64,000 bases of DNA from Pseudomonas trivialis (GCF_001439805.1 NZ_JYLK01000019.1:1-64000); one strand, 5' to 3'. Shown: positions 43,188-53,600, counted from the first letter of the stretch. Notes: generated by a model not told the origin, from the sequence alone. A program made the numbers and translations.

Positions 43188-44773
43188 TCGGTGCCGAAGC
43201 AGATCAGGTAACGCTCTGGTTTACGACCGTATGCCAGGTAATCGCCGACGCTCCGATTGACGCAGGCGCTGCTATCGGAAAAAGACACGCCGTGTTGATA
43301 GCCGCCCTTGAGCAACGTCATGTGGGTGTTCGGCAAGCTTTTGAAGGCTTTTAATGCGCCCGCCGCGGGCGTCTGATCGTCGAACTCGGCCTGGACCATC
43401 AGAATGCTGTCCACTTGTTTCAGCCTTTTCAGCGGCACGCCGGTCAAGGGTTGAGCGCCCCACCCAGCGCAGTGCGCCGCCTGAAAAAAGCTGCCACCCA
43501 CCGGGTAGTGGGTGGCATACCGGCTTTCCCTGTCGGTCCAGAAGGCCTGGCCCGCCGTCGGGGTGTCATTGCATAAAACGGTGCTGCGTACGGAATCTGC
43601 CGGCGTCAGCTTCAGCGGACCGGGTACCAGGCCATTCCAGGGTTCAGGGTTGCGGATGAGCGTGAGCAAGTGCATGAATGCGCTTTTAGCCGACTGATCC
43701 ACCCCTGCATCCGGACTGAATCGATGGGCGCGCGCCCTGGCCAGCAGGGCGGCGTCGCTCTTGTCGGGCGTTTCACGCAACGACTGGCTGAGCAGGCGTG
43801 CTGCCATTAAATAGGCCGCAGAGCTGTAAAGCTCGTTGTCGGACCGCAGGGCCACGCGCACCTCGGGTACCAGACCCAGGAACACGTCGCGAACTGCTTT
43901 GGGGTCGTTACCCAGTTGATAGACATGCGGGCGGCTGGCGGCTGGCTGCGCGACAAAACGCTCAAAGATTCTTTCCTTCTCTGGCGCCTGAATGAGTGAG
44001 GCTTCCTGAAAAGTCGATGTCCAGTCCGTGTTTGAGTCAAGCACCATGCGGCCAACCTGCTCGGGGAACAGTCCTGCATACCAGGCACCCAGCCAGGTGC
44101 CGTAGGAATTTCCAAAATAATTGAGTTTTTTCTCCTTGAGTAAAACCCGCACGAACTCCATGTCGCGCGCGGTTTGATCGGTGTTGATGTAAGGCGTCAA
44201 ACGCTGACTGGCACAACCACGGGCCAGCACGGCGGCGTTGTGTTGCTGGGCCATGAGGTTGGCGGGGCTGCGGTCTTCGGTAATGTCGTTCTGCGCGACG
44301 ATCAGTTCATCGGACTGGCACACCAGTTGAGAATCCTTCGTGCTACCCATTCCTCGCGGTGTGAGGCCGATGACGTCATGGGTGTCGATCAGATGCCGAT
44401 ACGCTTCGCCGCCGGCCCTGTCGGCGTAGTTTTTCCAGATGGAAGCCAGCAGCACCGCAAAGCCATCGGCTTCAGCGCCGGGTCCGCCCGGGTTGGCGAA
44501 TATCGCGCCTTTTCGCTTGTCTGGCCGGCGCGCGATTACCCGGGTGATATCCAGGTCGAGCGTGCCGAGCGACGGTTTCAGGTGATTCAACGGCACGCGG
44601 ACAATGCCGCACTCCGTTCTGGCAACGACTTCCGGGTCCAGACCGCTGATGGGCCGTCCGTCACAGTTGGGGAGCCATCGAATATTTTCCGCCTGTTTCC
44701 TGGTGGCACAGGCTCCGCTCGCCAATAGCGCCATGACAAGAAGGCTGCCCAATACTGCTCGTTGCTTGTTCAC
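43184..44773 (-). CDS. Exported alpha/beta hydrolase (tripeptidyl-aminopeptidase-like)
   Basis: This 529-residue protein has a lipoprotein-like signal (LLVMALLASGACATR). NPGGPGAEADGF is the oxyanion segment, FGNSYGTWLGAWYAGLFPEQ the nucleophile elbow (Ser in GNSYG), and the C-terminal TAP-like part has SILMVQAEFDDQTPAAGALK and the catalytic-His segment LLKGGYQHGVSF. It probably hydrolyses peptides or esters outside the inner membrane; the substrate is unknown. Cysteines near the N- and C-terminus may pair. Confidence 0.85.
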   Translation of the reverse strand: MNKQRAVLGSLLVMALLASGACATRKQAENIRWLPNCDGRPISGLDPEVVARTECGIVRVPLNHLKPSLGTLDLDITRVIARRPDKRKGAIFANPGGPGAEADGFAVLLASIWKNYADRAGGEAYRHLIDTHDVIGLTPRGMGSTKDSQLVCQSDELIVAQNDITEDRSPANLMAQQHNAAVLARGCASQRLTPYINTDQTARDMEFVRVLLKEKKLNYFGNSYGTWLGAWYAGLFPEQVGRMVLDSNTDWTSTFQEASLIQAPEKERIFERFVAQPAASRPHVYQLGNDPKAVRDVFLGLVPEVRVALRSDNELYSSAAYLMAARLLSQSLRETPDKSDAALLARARAHRFSPDAGVDQSAKSAFMHLLTLIRNPEPWNGLVPGPLKLTPADSVRSTVLCNDTPTAGQAFWTDRESRYATHYPVGGSFFQAAHCAGWGAQPLTGVPLKRLKQVDSILMVQAEFDDQTPAAGALKAFKSLPNTHMTLLKGGYQHGVSFSDSSACVNRSVGDYLAYGRKPERYLICFGTD

Positions 44774-44951
44774 TGTTTGAAGACCCGGCCTGTGGTTGGA
44801 TGGCCGGGAGTATTACAAGGCCGGTCTGGCCGTGAATGTAGGAAAACACAACGCTTGTTACCGGCAGGCTCCGGGAACGTTCGGCACTTTCCTTTGCGAC
44901 GACTTGAGCCCTACACTGGGCGGCCATGTGTCTTTCAAAGGATGAAACACA

Positions 44952-45464
44952 ATGCATGTGCCTGACACCCCGATCGTGATCCAGCGCTTCACCGAGGCTC
45001 ATCTGGAAGGCGTCACCGCCCTCTATAACGAGCCGGCGGTGTGCTGACAGGTGCTGCAGATGCCCTTCCAGTCGGTCGAAGCCTGGCGCAAACGTCTGGT
45101 GCTGGATAACGAGCGCCGACTCCAGCTGGTTGCGCTGCATGGCGGCGAGGTGGTTGGCCAACTTGGCCTGGAGCAGTACCTGCGGGTGCGCCAGAGCCAT
45201 GTCGGTTCGTTCGGCATGGGGGTGGCGACGGCCTGGCAAGGCAAGGGAGTGGGCTCCCGGCTGCTGGCGGCCGCGCTGGACGTGGCCGACAACTGGATGA
45301 ACCTGCACCGGGTGGAACTGACGGTGTATGCCGACAACGAAGCCGCGCATCACCTGTACCGCTAGTTCGGCTTCGAGGTGGAAGGGCGCTTGCGCGACTA
45401 CGCCCTGCGTGACGGTGTATTTGTCGATACATTGACCATGGCGCGTCTGCGCAGCTCGATCTGA
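44952..45464 (+). pseudogene. GNAT acetyltransferase with two nonsense codons
   Basis: The frame of 171 codons starts MHVPDTPIVIQRFTEAHLEG and would give a complete GNAT-fold acetyltransferase (QLGLEQYLRVRQSHVGSFGM, GKGVGSRLLAAALD acetyl-CoA loop, VELTVYADNEAAHHLYR, FGFEVEGRLRDYALRDG). TGA interrupts it at codon 32 (45045-45047 region, VC*QV) and TAG at 45363-45365 (YR*FGF, normally K). Both are single-base changes, so it decayed recently. The middle could be translated from 45051 but lacks the ends. Confidence 0.85.
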
Positions 45465-45591
45465 TCCCCAAACAGCCGACCAAATGTTGGTTAGCAAAGA
45501 CGGGGGCACGAAAATCGACCCGTACGCACCGTTGGACGCCAGGGCAATCTTCGACACCATCGACAAAATGCCGATGCGCCAGAACCCTTAG
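45463..45591 (+). pseudogene. C-terminal remnant of a DUF4174-like protein
   Basis: The frame ends MLVSKDGGTKIDPYAPLDAR, AIFDTIDKMPMRQNP and TAG. The LxxKDGGxK ... LFxxIDxMPMRQ pattern is the usual end of DUF4174 proteins. Nothing upstream encodes the remainder, which has been replaced by the GNAT pseudogene. Confidence 0.5.
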
Positions 45592-45649
45592 CCTATTCGC
45601 CCCGCTTCCCCTGCAGGGCTCCCCCGGTCAACAGCTCATGACCTGAAAG

Positions 45650-46924
45650 CTACCGGGACTGTGAAATGGCATTTTTTGAGTTGCCAAATCCGATGGTCTC
45701 AACTGTGGAAGAGCGTTCACTTGAAACATCGGCGCAACGAATACAGTCCCGCCCTGCGTGTTTGGCTGAATAAAGCGCAGCGTCGGCGGCGCCGATCAAG
45801 GCACCTGCATCGCTTTGCGGTGCTATTGCCGCCGCCAGTCCCAGGCTGATGGTGACGCGCGCGCCCTCGCCTAATATCGGATGAGGCACGTTGAGCGCCG
45901 CGACGACATCTCGCAGGTCTTCAGCGAGATGTCTGGCCTTACTGACATCTGCATTCATCATCAGTACCAGAATCTCTTCACCGCCAAAACGAAACGTCAG
46001 TGCATCTCTTTTTTGTGCAGCTTGCTTGATAGCACTGCTCAACAGCTTTAGGCACGTGTCCCCCTGCGGATGACCGTAGTTATCGTTGTAAGCTTTGAAA
46101 TTATCAATATCGAGCAGTATGACCGCGACGCTGGTAGGCGTATGCGATGCGTACTCCCAGACCGATGTCAGCACTTCCTCCTGATAATGACGGTTGAATA
46201 GCTGAGTAAGCGCGTCAGTACGCGCGAGTTCCATCAGTTGGGCCTGTAGAAGTCGCCCGCGCAGTGCGAACAGATAGCTCAGGCGGCTCCCGCGTTCCAG
46301 AAACCAGGACGCCATCAGCAGCAATGCCACCGCCGAAGCAAACAATAAAAAGTTGGCTTGCCAGATCAGGAAGTCAGAAAAGTCTGCGATATAGGTGGTG
46401 ACCAGTTGGATGATCAACATGAGGCTCATTGCCACGGCAGCGTAACGCAATGGCAATTGCTGAATCATGGAGCAATAGACCATGAGCAGCAACATGCCAA
46501 GCTGATAATGCAGCCGGTACGGGCTGTAGCTATATATCATTACCACCATTGGCATTAACGATGCGAGCACCGGGCCGGCGGCAGTAATGGCTTCCAGCGT
46601 CCAGCGCCGATTGACACGCTGGATCCAGAGGAGCAACACAATGAACATGGGCGTGATCAGGCACAGACGACCCAGTACCAAGTAGGTGAATACATCATTG
46701 AGCGTCAGCCAGTCACTGATCAGAAACAGGTTGTAGACCAGTAGCCCACCAATGCCAACGGTAGTGAGGGATTGACGGCGCTGTTCCAGGGTTTCCGCTT
46801 CATAGCGTTGTTCAAGATCACCGCTAAAACGTAAAGCGCGACCTCCTGAAGCAATGACCTGCTCAACCTCAGCCAGCGTCTGATGATCTGTTGCACTGGT
46901 GCGGTCCAGTGACGTGTTAAGCAT
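45650..46924 (-). CDS. Membrane GGDEF-domain diguanylate cyclase
   Basis: This 424-residue protein has an N-terminal soluble segment with DLEQRYEAETLEQRRQSL, six hydrophobic helices (about 58-205) and a C-terminal GGDEF domain. The active site is RFGGEEIL, with TDALTQLFNRHYQEE and DIDNFKAYNDNYGHPQGD upstream. All catalytic features look intact. An RxxD product-inhibition site is not in the usual position. It should make c-di-GMP. Confidence 0.9.
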   Translation of the reverse strand: MLNTSLDRTSATDHQTLAEVEQVIASGGRALRFSGDLEQRYEAETLEQRRQSLTTVGIGGLLVYNLFLISDWLTLNDVFTYLVLGRLCLITPMFIVLLLWIQRVNRRWTLEAITAAGPVLASLMPMVVMIYSYSPYRLHYQLGMLLLMVYCSMIQQLPLRYAAVAMSLMLIIQLVTTYIADFSDFLIWQANFLLFASAVALLLMASWFLERGSRLSYLFALRGRLLQAQLMELARTDALTQLFNRHYQEEVLTSVWEYASHTPTSVAVILLDIDNFKAYNDNYGHPQGDTCLKLLSSAIKQAAQKRDALTFRFGGEEILVLMMNADVSKARHLAEDLRDVVAALNVPHPILGEGARVTISLGLAAAIAPQSDAGALIGAADAALYSAKHAGRDCIRCADVSSERSSTVETIGFGNSKNAISQSR

Positions 46925-47296
46925 GCTGCACCGACAGGTGCTTGGCAGATAAGACGGTTTTCATAACGTTCTCACAGCCCTCATGGGTAATTGCGGCGGT
47001 AGGGTGAGAACGATCCTTTTTCTCAATTCATCAAGGCGTCTTTGATCCTTTTCAATGTATTTTCGGGCGCACATACTTAATGCCAGCAGGTAATGGCTAT
47101 AAGACATCATGCTCACTAAACCTCGGACTGGTCAATCATGTGACAGTTGCGCCGTTCACTACTGCTTCGGCAGTATTTCGCGTTTTGGTGAGCGCTCCTC
47201 GACGAGTGGCAGCGATCGGCGGTACGTCTGCCGATACCTGGTGTAAGGTTTTAACCGTGCTTAATCCTATGGAATGGATGAATGCAGACCGATAAA

Positions 47297-47651
47297 TATC
47301 AAGGGGCTGTCTACTCTGGCTAAGCTTGAAGTAGCCCGCCCAGCCACGGAGCGCCCGGTTGATCCGCTCGATGACATTTGCCATCTTGTGGCCCCGCGCT
47401 CCGTGAAGCAGCGCTTTAAGCCGGTCACGCAAGCGGTTCAGGCTCATGCTCGCTACCCTCAGCTTCGGCTGTTTATGCCAGCTCATCCCATAACCTAGGT
47501 CATCACAGGCCCAATGCCTTGCCAAACGGCTCTTTTCCCGATTCAGCGTCAGTTTCAGACGCTGATTCAGGAAGCGCTCAACCGCGGCCAACACTCGTTC
47601 GCCAGCACGGCGACTGCGCACATAAATGTTGGCATCATCGGCGCATTGCAC
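47297..47651 (-). pseudogene. ltrA: Second group II intron reverse transcriptase fragment
   Basis: On the minus strand the frame opens at CADDANIYVRSRRAGERVLA and continues TLNREKSRLARHWACDDLGY and GMSWHKQ to RALRGWAGYFKLSQSRQPLD, closely matching the fragment at 7472-8050. Similarity stops at about 47297; the frame then runs on in unrelated sequence to 47136. The first active-site residues (RY of RYADD) are replaced by QC, marking the other breakpoint. No intron ends are visible. Confidence 0.8.
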
Positions 47652-47654
47652 CCT

Positions 47655-47946
47655 GCTTCAGCTCGAAAAAGCGGAGGAAGCGCAGTTCGGATTGATGGCT
47701 GCGGCAGCGGTGATGCTGGGGTGAGATGACGGCTCTTTTGGCCAGTTGGTCGATACCGATGGGAGCCTCACCCTGTCACACCAAACTTCAGACATCATCA
47801 CCCCGAAAGCCCTACTGCTGGATGAGCGGCTAACACCGCTGGAGCGCAACGCCTGGCTGACTTTCCGTTCCCATGTCTTGCCTTTGCGGGGCTGGGTAGA
47901 TGACTTGGCCGGGCGCATACGACCAAATGCCCCGAACAGTTTTTAA
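47655..47946 (+). pseudogene. Possible remnant of an island replication protein (STY4528-like)
   Basis: The plus strand reads TLLQLEKAEEAQFGLMAAAA, a stop, then DGSLTLSHQTSDIITPKALL and LDERLTPLERNAWLTFRSHV. The (P)xALLLDxRLTPLERNAW pattern resembles replication-associated proteins of ICEs and pathogenicity islands annotated STY4528. Only about 90 codons remain, with one in-frame stop at about 47732. If correct it records a lost integrative element at this site. Confidence 0.35.
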
Positions 47947-48015
47947 TCCGTACGCCGTTCGGGCGCATCTGCCATGATCAGGCTTCGCACCCTGGCTCAC
48001 CCAAGGATTTCCAAA

Positions 48016-48510
48016 ATGGACGATGTACACCAACTGGGCGAGATGCTTCGTCACTACGCGGATAGCGAAGCGCATAAAAAACAGCTGTTCGATGTGCAGT
48101 CGGCGCGCTGGGCGCACAAACTCGGCGAGCTGTTCCAACTGATTGAACAGTGGCTGGAACCGGTAAAGCGCGCCGGATTGCTGGAAGTGAGCCGTGAAGC
48201 CTGCGTCGCCAGCAGCCCAAGCGCAGCAGCGCAGACATCGGCCTTCAACACTGAAAAGCTCAATGTGCTGATCACCGGCAAAACCGTGGAGTTCGTGCCG
48301 GATGTGATGGGGGCGGGCGGGTTGATCTCTGTGGCGGTGACGGGCCTGACCGCAACGCGTCATGGCAGCATATCGCTGGTACTGCCGGCGGACAAAAACG
48401 ATTGGCTATGGAAGAAAACCAATGGCCTGAAAGACCCGGACACCTATGCCTTCGATGCCAACTTTCTGGCATCGCAGCTACAAAGCCTGATTCCCCGCGA
48501 ACGCGCCTGA
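48016..48510 (+). CDS. Conserved hypothetical protein
   Basis: This 164-residue soluble protein from ATG 48016 (MDDVHQLGEMLRHYADSEAH) has AAGGA upstream. The N-terminal half is helical; the C-terminal half is beta-rich (GKTVEFVPDVMGAGGLISVA; GSISLVLPADKNDWLWKKTN). No family or catalytic motif is recognised. It is convergent with the next gene, with 5 bases between stops. Confidence 0.65.
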   Translation: MDDVHQLGEMLRHYADSEAHKKQLFDVQSARWAHKLGELFQLIEQWLEPVKRAGLLEVSREACVASSPSAAAQTSAFNTEKLNVLITGKTVEFVPDVMGAGGLISVAVTGLTATRHGSISLVLPADKNDWLWKKTNGLKDPDTYAFDANFLASQLQSLIPRERA

Positions 48511-48515
48511 AACGT

Positions 48516-49916
48516 CTATTTCAACGGTGTCAACGGTGGCAGTTTCCATTGCCCATTACCCACTTCGGGCTTGGGCAGGTACACCCGCAGCACGGCATAG
48601 AACGGGCCTGGAGGAGCCGGCAGCCAGTTACTCTGTTCGGCCTTCGGTGGCTCATGGTGCTGCAGCGCCAGGGTCAGGCCACCGTCGGCGTCGCGCTTGA
48701 GGGCGGGCAGCATGCGTGAATTGATCAGGTAGCGTTTCTTGTGATTGGGCACCAGCAAGCGGGTCCTGGCGTCATACATCGTCAGCGACCAGAACGCATC
48801 GGCCGGCGGCAATTGATCCTTGGCAAAGTGCACCGTGTAACTGTGGCGCGCACCGTTGGCCGGCTTGCCTTCACTGTCGACGAGGTATTTGAAGTAGGCC
48901 GCTTCATCACCTGAGTTGCCGAACATGCCCGTTTCGGCACCGGCAAAACGGTACAGGTAATTGTTCTGCAGGTGGTCGCGGCTGCCGTAGAGATCAGCGC
49001 TGGTGACCTGATGGGTGTCGATTCTGTCTTTCTTCAACGCAGCGAATTCGGCCTTGGCGTCGGCGATGCCGTCTTCAAGCGCCTTGCGTTGCTCTGCCGT
49101 CAACTGTTTAACCTTGAACGGCGCGCCCGGCGCAATGCCGATTGTGGCAAAGCGCGCGAGCAGCTCCTGTTCACTGTCCTGCGGCGCGGCAAAGGCCAGC
49201 ATGAAGTTCAGGTAACGAAACAGCTGCGGGCCCTCGGTCATGGTCGCCATCGGCTTGGGCCAGTCGATTTTCGCCACCTTGGGTGGGGCGGCCTGTTTCA
49301 CATAGCTGCTCAGCGGCTGCACCTTGTAGCCGTCCTGAATCTGCCTGACCTTGCTCAGGTCCTTTTCATCAAACAACTGCGTGCGGTACAGGGCGTAGGC
49401 GATATTGCTCTCGCTGTAGACCACGCGGTCGACGTCCACCGGCTGCTGACCTTTCCAGTCAGGCCCTGCGATCATGTAGTGACCGCCATTGTTGCCCGTG
49501 CTGCGGGTGCCCAGGTAGGCAATATTCTGGGTATACAGGTCGATTAACTGCACCGAGTAGTAGCGGTCGTCTTCTATCCTGGGCAGGGTCAGTACCAGCG
49601 GTTCCCTGCGCAGGTCCATCCATACGAAGGAGTAGGGCGTGTCTGCGTTCGGGCTGGGCAGGGCAGTGTCCCTGGGCGTCACCACCTGCGCGGCATTGCC
49701 GATCTGGTTGAACGGTGCCTTGTAGTTCACGCCACCCTTGTCCACCGCCTGGGTGTAGAGCGTCTTGTACATCTGCACCACCGGGAAGCCATACAGGTAG
49801 GCTTCCTTGGCAATCGCCCGCGCTTGCACCGGCGTCGCCGTGAAGTCGGCCCATGCGCCGGTACTCATGAGGAGGGAGAGGCTCGCCAGCACCAGGCGCG
49901 CAGGTTTTCCGATCAT
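48516..49916 (-). CDS. Exported DUF1254/DUF1214 protein
   Basis: This 466-residue protein has a signal peptide (MIGKPARLVLASLSLLMSTG, cleavage after AWA). The DUF1254 part has AYLYGFPVVQMYKTLYTQAV, NADTPYSFVWMDLRREPLVL and YYSVQLIDLYTQNIAYLGTR. The DUF1214 part has LPPADAFWSLTMYDARTRLL and QSNWLPAPPGPFYAVLRVYL. The fold is beta-rich and periplasmic; enzymatic role unknown. TGCGTCCTTCC upstream (plus strand) corresponds to a GGAAGGACG ribosome site. Confidence 0.85.
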   Translation of the reverse strand: MIGKPARLVLASLSLLMSTGAWADFTATPVQARAIAKEAYLYGFPVVQMYKTLYTQAVDKGGVNYKAPFNQIGNAAQVVTPRDTALPSPNADTPYSFVWMDLRREPLVLTLPRIEDDRYYSVQLIDLYTQNIAYLGTRSTGNNGGHYMIAGPDWKGQQPVDVDRVVYSESNIAYALYRTQLFDEKDLSKVRQIQDGYKVQPLSSYVKQAAPPKVAKIDWPKPMATMTEGPQLFRYLNFMLAFAAPQDSEQELLARFATIGIAPGAPFKVKQLTAEQRKALEDGIADAKAEFAALKKDRIDTHQVTSADLYGSRDHLQNNYLYRFAGAETGMFGNSGDEAAYFKYLVDSEGKPANGARHSYTVHFAKDQLPPADAFWSLTMYDARTRLLVPNHKKRYLINSRMLPALKRDADGGLTLALQHHEPPKAEQSNWLPAPPGPFYAVLRVYLPKPEVGNGQWKLPPLTPLK

Positions 49917-50051
49917 GTTGTTGCGTCCTTCCAGAGTTCTTTTGACTGACGGGAGATGAAGGCGACGAGTTTCCCGTTTTATTGGCCAAACGTCACGTAA
50001 ATCCCTGCAAACACGCTGAACTGAGCAAGTGGATAAGGGGAAGGGCAGGTA

Positions 50052-50417
50052 TCAGGCTGCGGGGAGCATGGACTTGACCTTGTCGCGCAGTTGATCGATC
50101 GAGAACGGCTTGCCAATCACCTGCATGCCGGCAGGCACATCGATGTTGTCGGCATAGCCGCTGGCAAACAGGATCGGCAATGCGGGGCGAAGCTCACGCA
50201 CTTTGGTTGCCAGTTGCTTGCCGTCCATGTCCGGCAGGCCGACGTCGGTCATCATCAGACTGATGACCTCATCGCGATTCTGCGCGAACGCCAGCGCCTG
50301 TTCAGCGTCAGCAGCCTCCAGCACAGTGAACTCCAACTCTTCGAGTACATCGACGATCAGCATGCGCACGATGTTGTCGTCTTCTACTACAAGGATGGTG
50401 GAGGGGGTGGAGGACAT
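50052..50417 (-). CDS. Single-domain response regulator
   Basis: This 121-residue receiver from ATG 50417 (MSSTPSTILVVEDDNIVRML) has acidic pocket EDD (12-14), phosphoacceptor Asp58 (MMTDVGLPDMDG), conserved Ser/Thr in ILFASGYAD and Lys in VIGKPFS. There is no output domain. FASGY and GKPF are typical of receivers paired with hybrid kinases. It lies near the kinase/CheR/CheB operon at 54.5-61 kb and could exchange phosphate with it (inference). Confidence 0.9.
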   Translation of the reverse strand: MSSTPSTILVVEDDNIVRMLIVDVLEELEFTVLEAADAEQALAFAQNRDEVISLMMTDVGLPDMDGKQLATKVRELRPALPILFASGYADNIDVPAGMQVIGKPFSIDQLRDKVKSMLPAA

Positions 50418-50486
50418 AATGAGCATTCCTGAAAAGTGAGGGGCTTGACGTGACGAGGCAGAAGCTAACTCGGTAGAGAGTGATAA

Positions 50487-50522
50487 CAATGCCAGCAAGT
50501 TCAAAATGAATTGCTGGCATTG
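50487..50522. terminator. Perfect 12-bp inverted repeat
   Basis: CAATGCCAGCAA and TTGCTGGCATTG flank a 12-base loop upstream of the response regulator and downstream of the large toxin gene. There is no T-run, so it could be a regulatory site rather than a terminator. The stretch 50523-50689 shows no gene. Confidence 0.4.
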
Positions 50523-50689
50523 TGACCTCAAGCGCGCCGGATGTCCCGTTGGCTTTCTGGTTTACTTACAACGCAAACCCAACCCTGTGTTTGACTGCCG
50601 AAGGGTGTGACCAGCCTTGAAGTAGCAGTGGGGGGCGCACCTGGCGACCGGTTTTTGAAACCCTCTTGCATGAAAGCGTGAGTTTGGGT

Positions 50690-53600
50690 TCAAAGAGCAG
50701 CATTGAACAGCGCGTACGGGTTGTTATAAGGCACTGTCATTAGAAAGTCGGAATCGTTGAAAAGACTGACATTGAATTGCGGCTTGCCGCCGATAATGGC
50801 GACGGGGCTCAGTGTGCCCGCTGTTTTTCCGCTATTTAAACAGGCCTCTATTCCGTGCTGCATCGCGGCTTCGCTCGCGAACGTCGCCAGGCCGAAATTG
50901 GGGTCAAAGAAAAACCATTCCTTCTGTTTGTTGCTATTCAACATGGCCCCCGCAAGCAGACCGTGGTTTTGCGTAGCGATCTTCATCATGTAGGGCGGGG
51001 TCGCTCTGCTCAGGGCAGCGCTGATGTCAATGTGTGACATTTGGGAGACCGCTTGAACACCATGAAAATTGCTGCGCACAATCTGATGCATATCGTTCAG
51101 TTGCTTGCGAAACGCGGCGATTCTGGGGTCACTGCTCTTTATGCTCGCTTTGAAAAAATTATCGATCAACGTCTGTTGGCGCCCGTTTTGAATGGCCAGG
51201 GCCATGGAATTGACCAAGGCCGCGCATTCGCCATTCGATGCAAGATCTCCCTGGCTCAAGTAGAAGTTTTGCGGCATCAGCGTGGTTTTTCCGCCACTGG
51301 CGGCGATTTGTTCGCTGAACACTCTGGCGCCTTCAAGGCTATTGCGCGTCATTCTGGTTTCTATCACTTTGGCCAACGACCCGATCTCTTCGGGCGTGCG
51401 CCCCGGGCTGATTGCCAGCTCCTTGAGGTCCGAAACATTCATCGAGGTGTAGTACCCAGGGATGTTTTCGATTTTGCCAGCATCATAACCTCGGTTAAAG
51501 GCGGCAAGGTCATTAGTCCTGGCCCTTGCCAATGTTCCTTTAAGGACATCAGAAATATTGGGCGTTCTCGGGGTTGGAGCCACAACAGCGGTCAACCAAT
51601 TAATCCAGTTGCCGTTTATCTCACCGTTGGCGGCGACCGTTACCGGTTTGAAGTCCGCTAAGGCCGTTCCATAAGGGCCAGTGACCGGGTCCAACAGGTA
51701 CCATTTGCGATTTTCAAAGACTGCACCGCCTTCGACCACTTCGTCTGCCAGCTTAAAGGTGCCGGTCGCTACGATGCGATCATTTTTACTGGCTGCTTTG
51801 AGCACATCGTAACTGCCACTTGCGCCCCTGAGCGCGGCGACCGCATCGGCCCCCTTGGCAAACCCTCTTCCAATCAGTTTGGCTCCTCCCACCAACACGT
51901 CGCCCAACCCGCCCACGGGATTGAGAAACTCAATAGCCGCCGCGCCAAGAAACTTTACCGCTTTGGTTGCCTTGGCAGCGGCGTTCAAACCCGACATGCC
52001 CTTGCCAAAGACTTTTACCGCTTGCGCAGCCTTGCCCGCACCCAGCGTGAGCAGTCCGAACGCATCAATAGCCAGATCACCGACCCCGTCAAGGGTGTTG
52101 CCTTGCAGGAAATTCTTGATAGCCGATCGAAACGGAATCAGGTTGAGAAAAAACTCATCGATCACGCTACCTAGCGCCCGACCTTTGTCGAAGGACGTAA
52201 TTCCTCTGGCGTGATTCAACAGGTCCTCGCCATCCAGCGCGAGCGCTTTGACGTACATGTCGGCAATAAAGTCGGTGCGCCTGGAGCGATAGCTGTCGGG
52301 GGGTTGAGCAGTAACGGGCTGCTCTGTCGTTTCGCTGTCTCGAGCCCCCTTGTAAGGGTTCAGTACGGACCTTCGCGTAATGATATTCGCGTCTCTGGAA
52401 TCCATCTTATTAGTGCTGTAGGGCTCGCTGAATTTCTGGATCAGGTAATTCTGTTTTTCAATGGTCCCTGTGCGGGAGTCGATTTCATACACGTTGACCT
52501 CGCCATTGAGCGTGGTTTTCACATGCATCGTGCGTGCACGATTTACCAGTTCGAGCGGTGAAGTGAGATCGTGTGCAATTTTGTAATCGTTGGTGTGAAA
52601 AAATTTCACCTCGCCATATTCAAAATTCTTGCGATCAGCCAGTGGCAAGTTGGAGACCAGCTGTTTGACAAACTCATGGTGGCCGTCACCCAGCGATTTC
52701 ATGGCGGCTTCATAATGAGTGTCGAATAACGTTGTGACCTCAGTATGTTTTTTGGTTTTTAAGTAAGTGTTGAACGAGGCGATGGGAATTCGCGTGTCCG
52801 GCGTGACCCATACGTGATGCTTGTCGAGCGGTTCGCCCTCCATCACGATATCAAGCATCGAGCGTCGCGTAAGATGAGCAGCGTATACGCGGAGTGCGTT
52901 CTGGTTGCGTATTTGCAAATTCTTAATTGCAAAGACGGAAGGATCCACGTGAGGAAATTCAGCTTTCAGGTATTCCAGCGCGATGTCCTTTCGACTGGGC
53001 ACGGGCGTCTCCAGTAACGACGAAGACTTCACCAGTGCGTTGAGTTGATCGTTATAGGCAGTCTTGGCCTGTTGTATCTCGGCCGCGGAATGTTCGGTTT
53101 CGGAGGGTTTCAGTACTCCATTGGCGACGGCCCAATCACTCAGGGCGTTGCGTTGAGCCAATTGATTGGCGTAAGTGTCAGTCGCCATGGGCTCCGCCTG
53201 GGCGATAACCTCAGCGTAGGTCATGTTCTGCACCCGACCCGGCGTCTGCGCCTCGATCCTGGCTGCGGCAATCGTCAACTGCGTCCACATGGCAGAGCCT
53301 ACCCTGACGCTGCCGGGAATGTCTTTAACCAGAAAGTGCGGTGCTCTGGTGGCCAATAAAAGGTGGGTGGCGAGCTTGGTTGAAATCGGCGTGGCGCGTC
53401 CTTTGTCAACCAGATGACGGCTCAGCTCGCTGACAACTTGCGACGGAGCGAGGCCCCAATGTTTTGGATGCAACAGATCGAAGTGGGCTATTTTGTTGCG
53501 AGTTTTCCGTACAGAAGATTCCTGATCCAGGCGAAGGTGAATCGCCGTCAATATATAGTCATAAATACTGGTGTCCGAAGATACCCCGCCAAGGTGCGCC

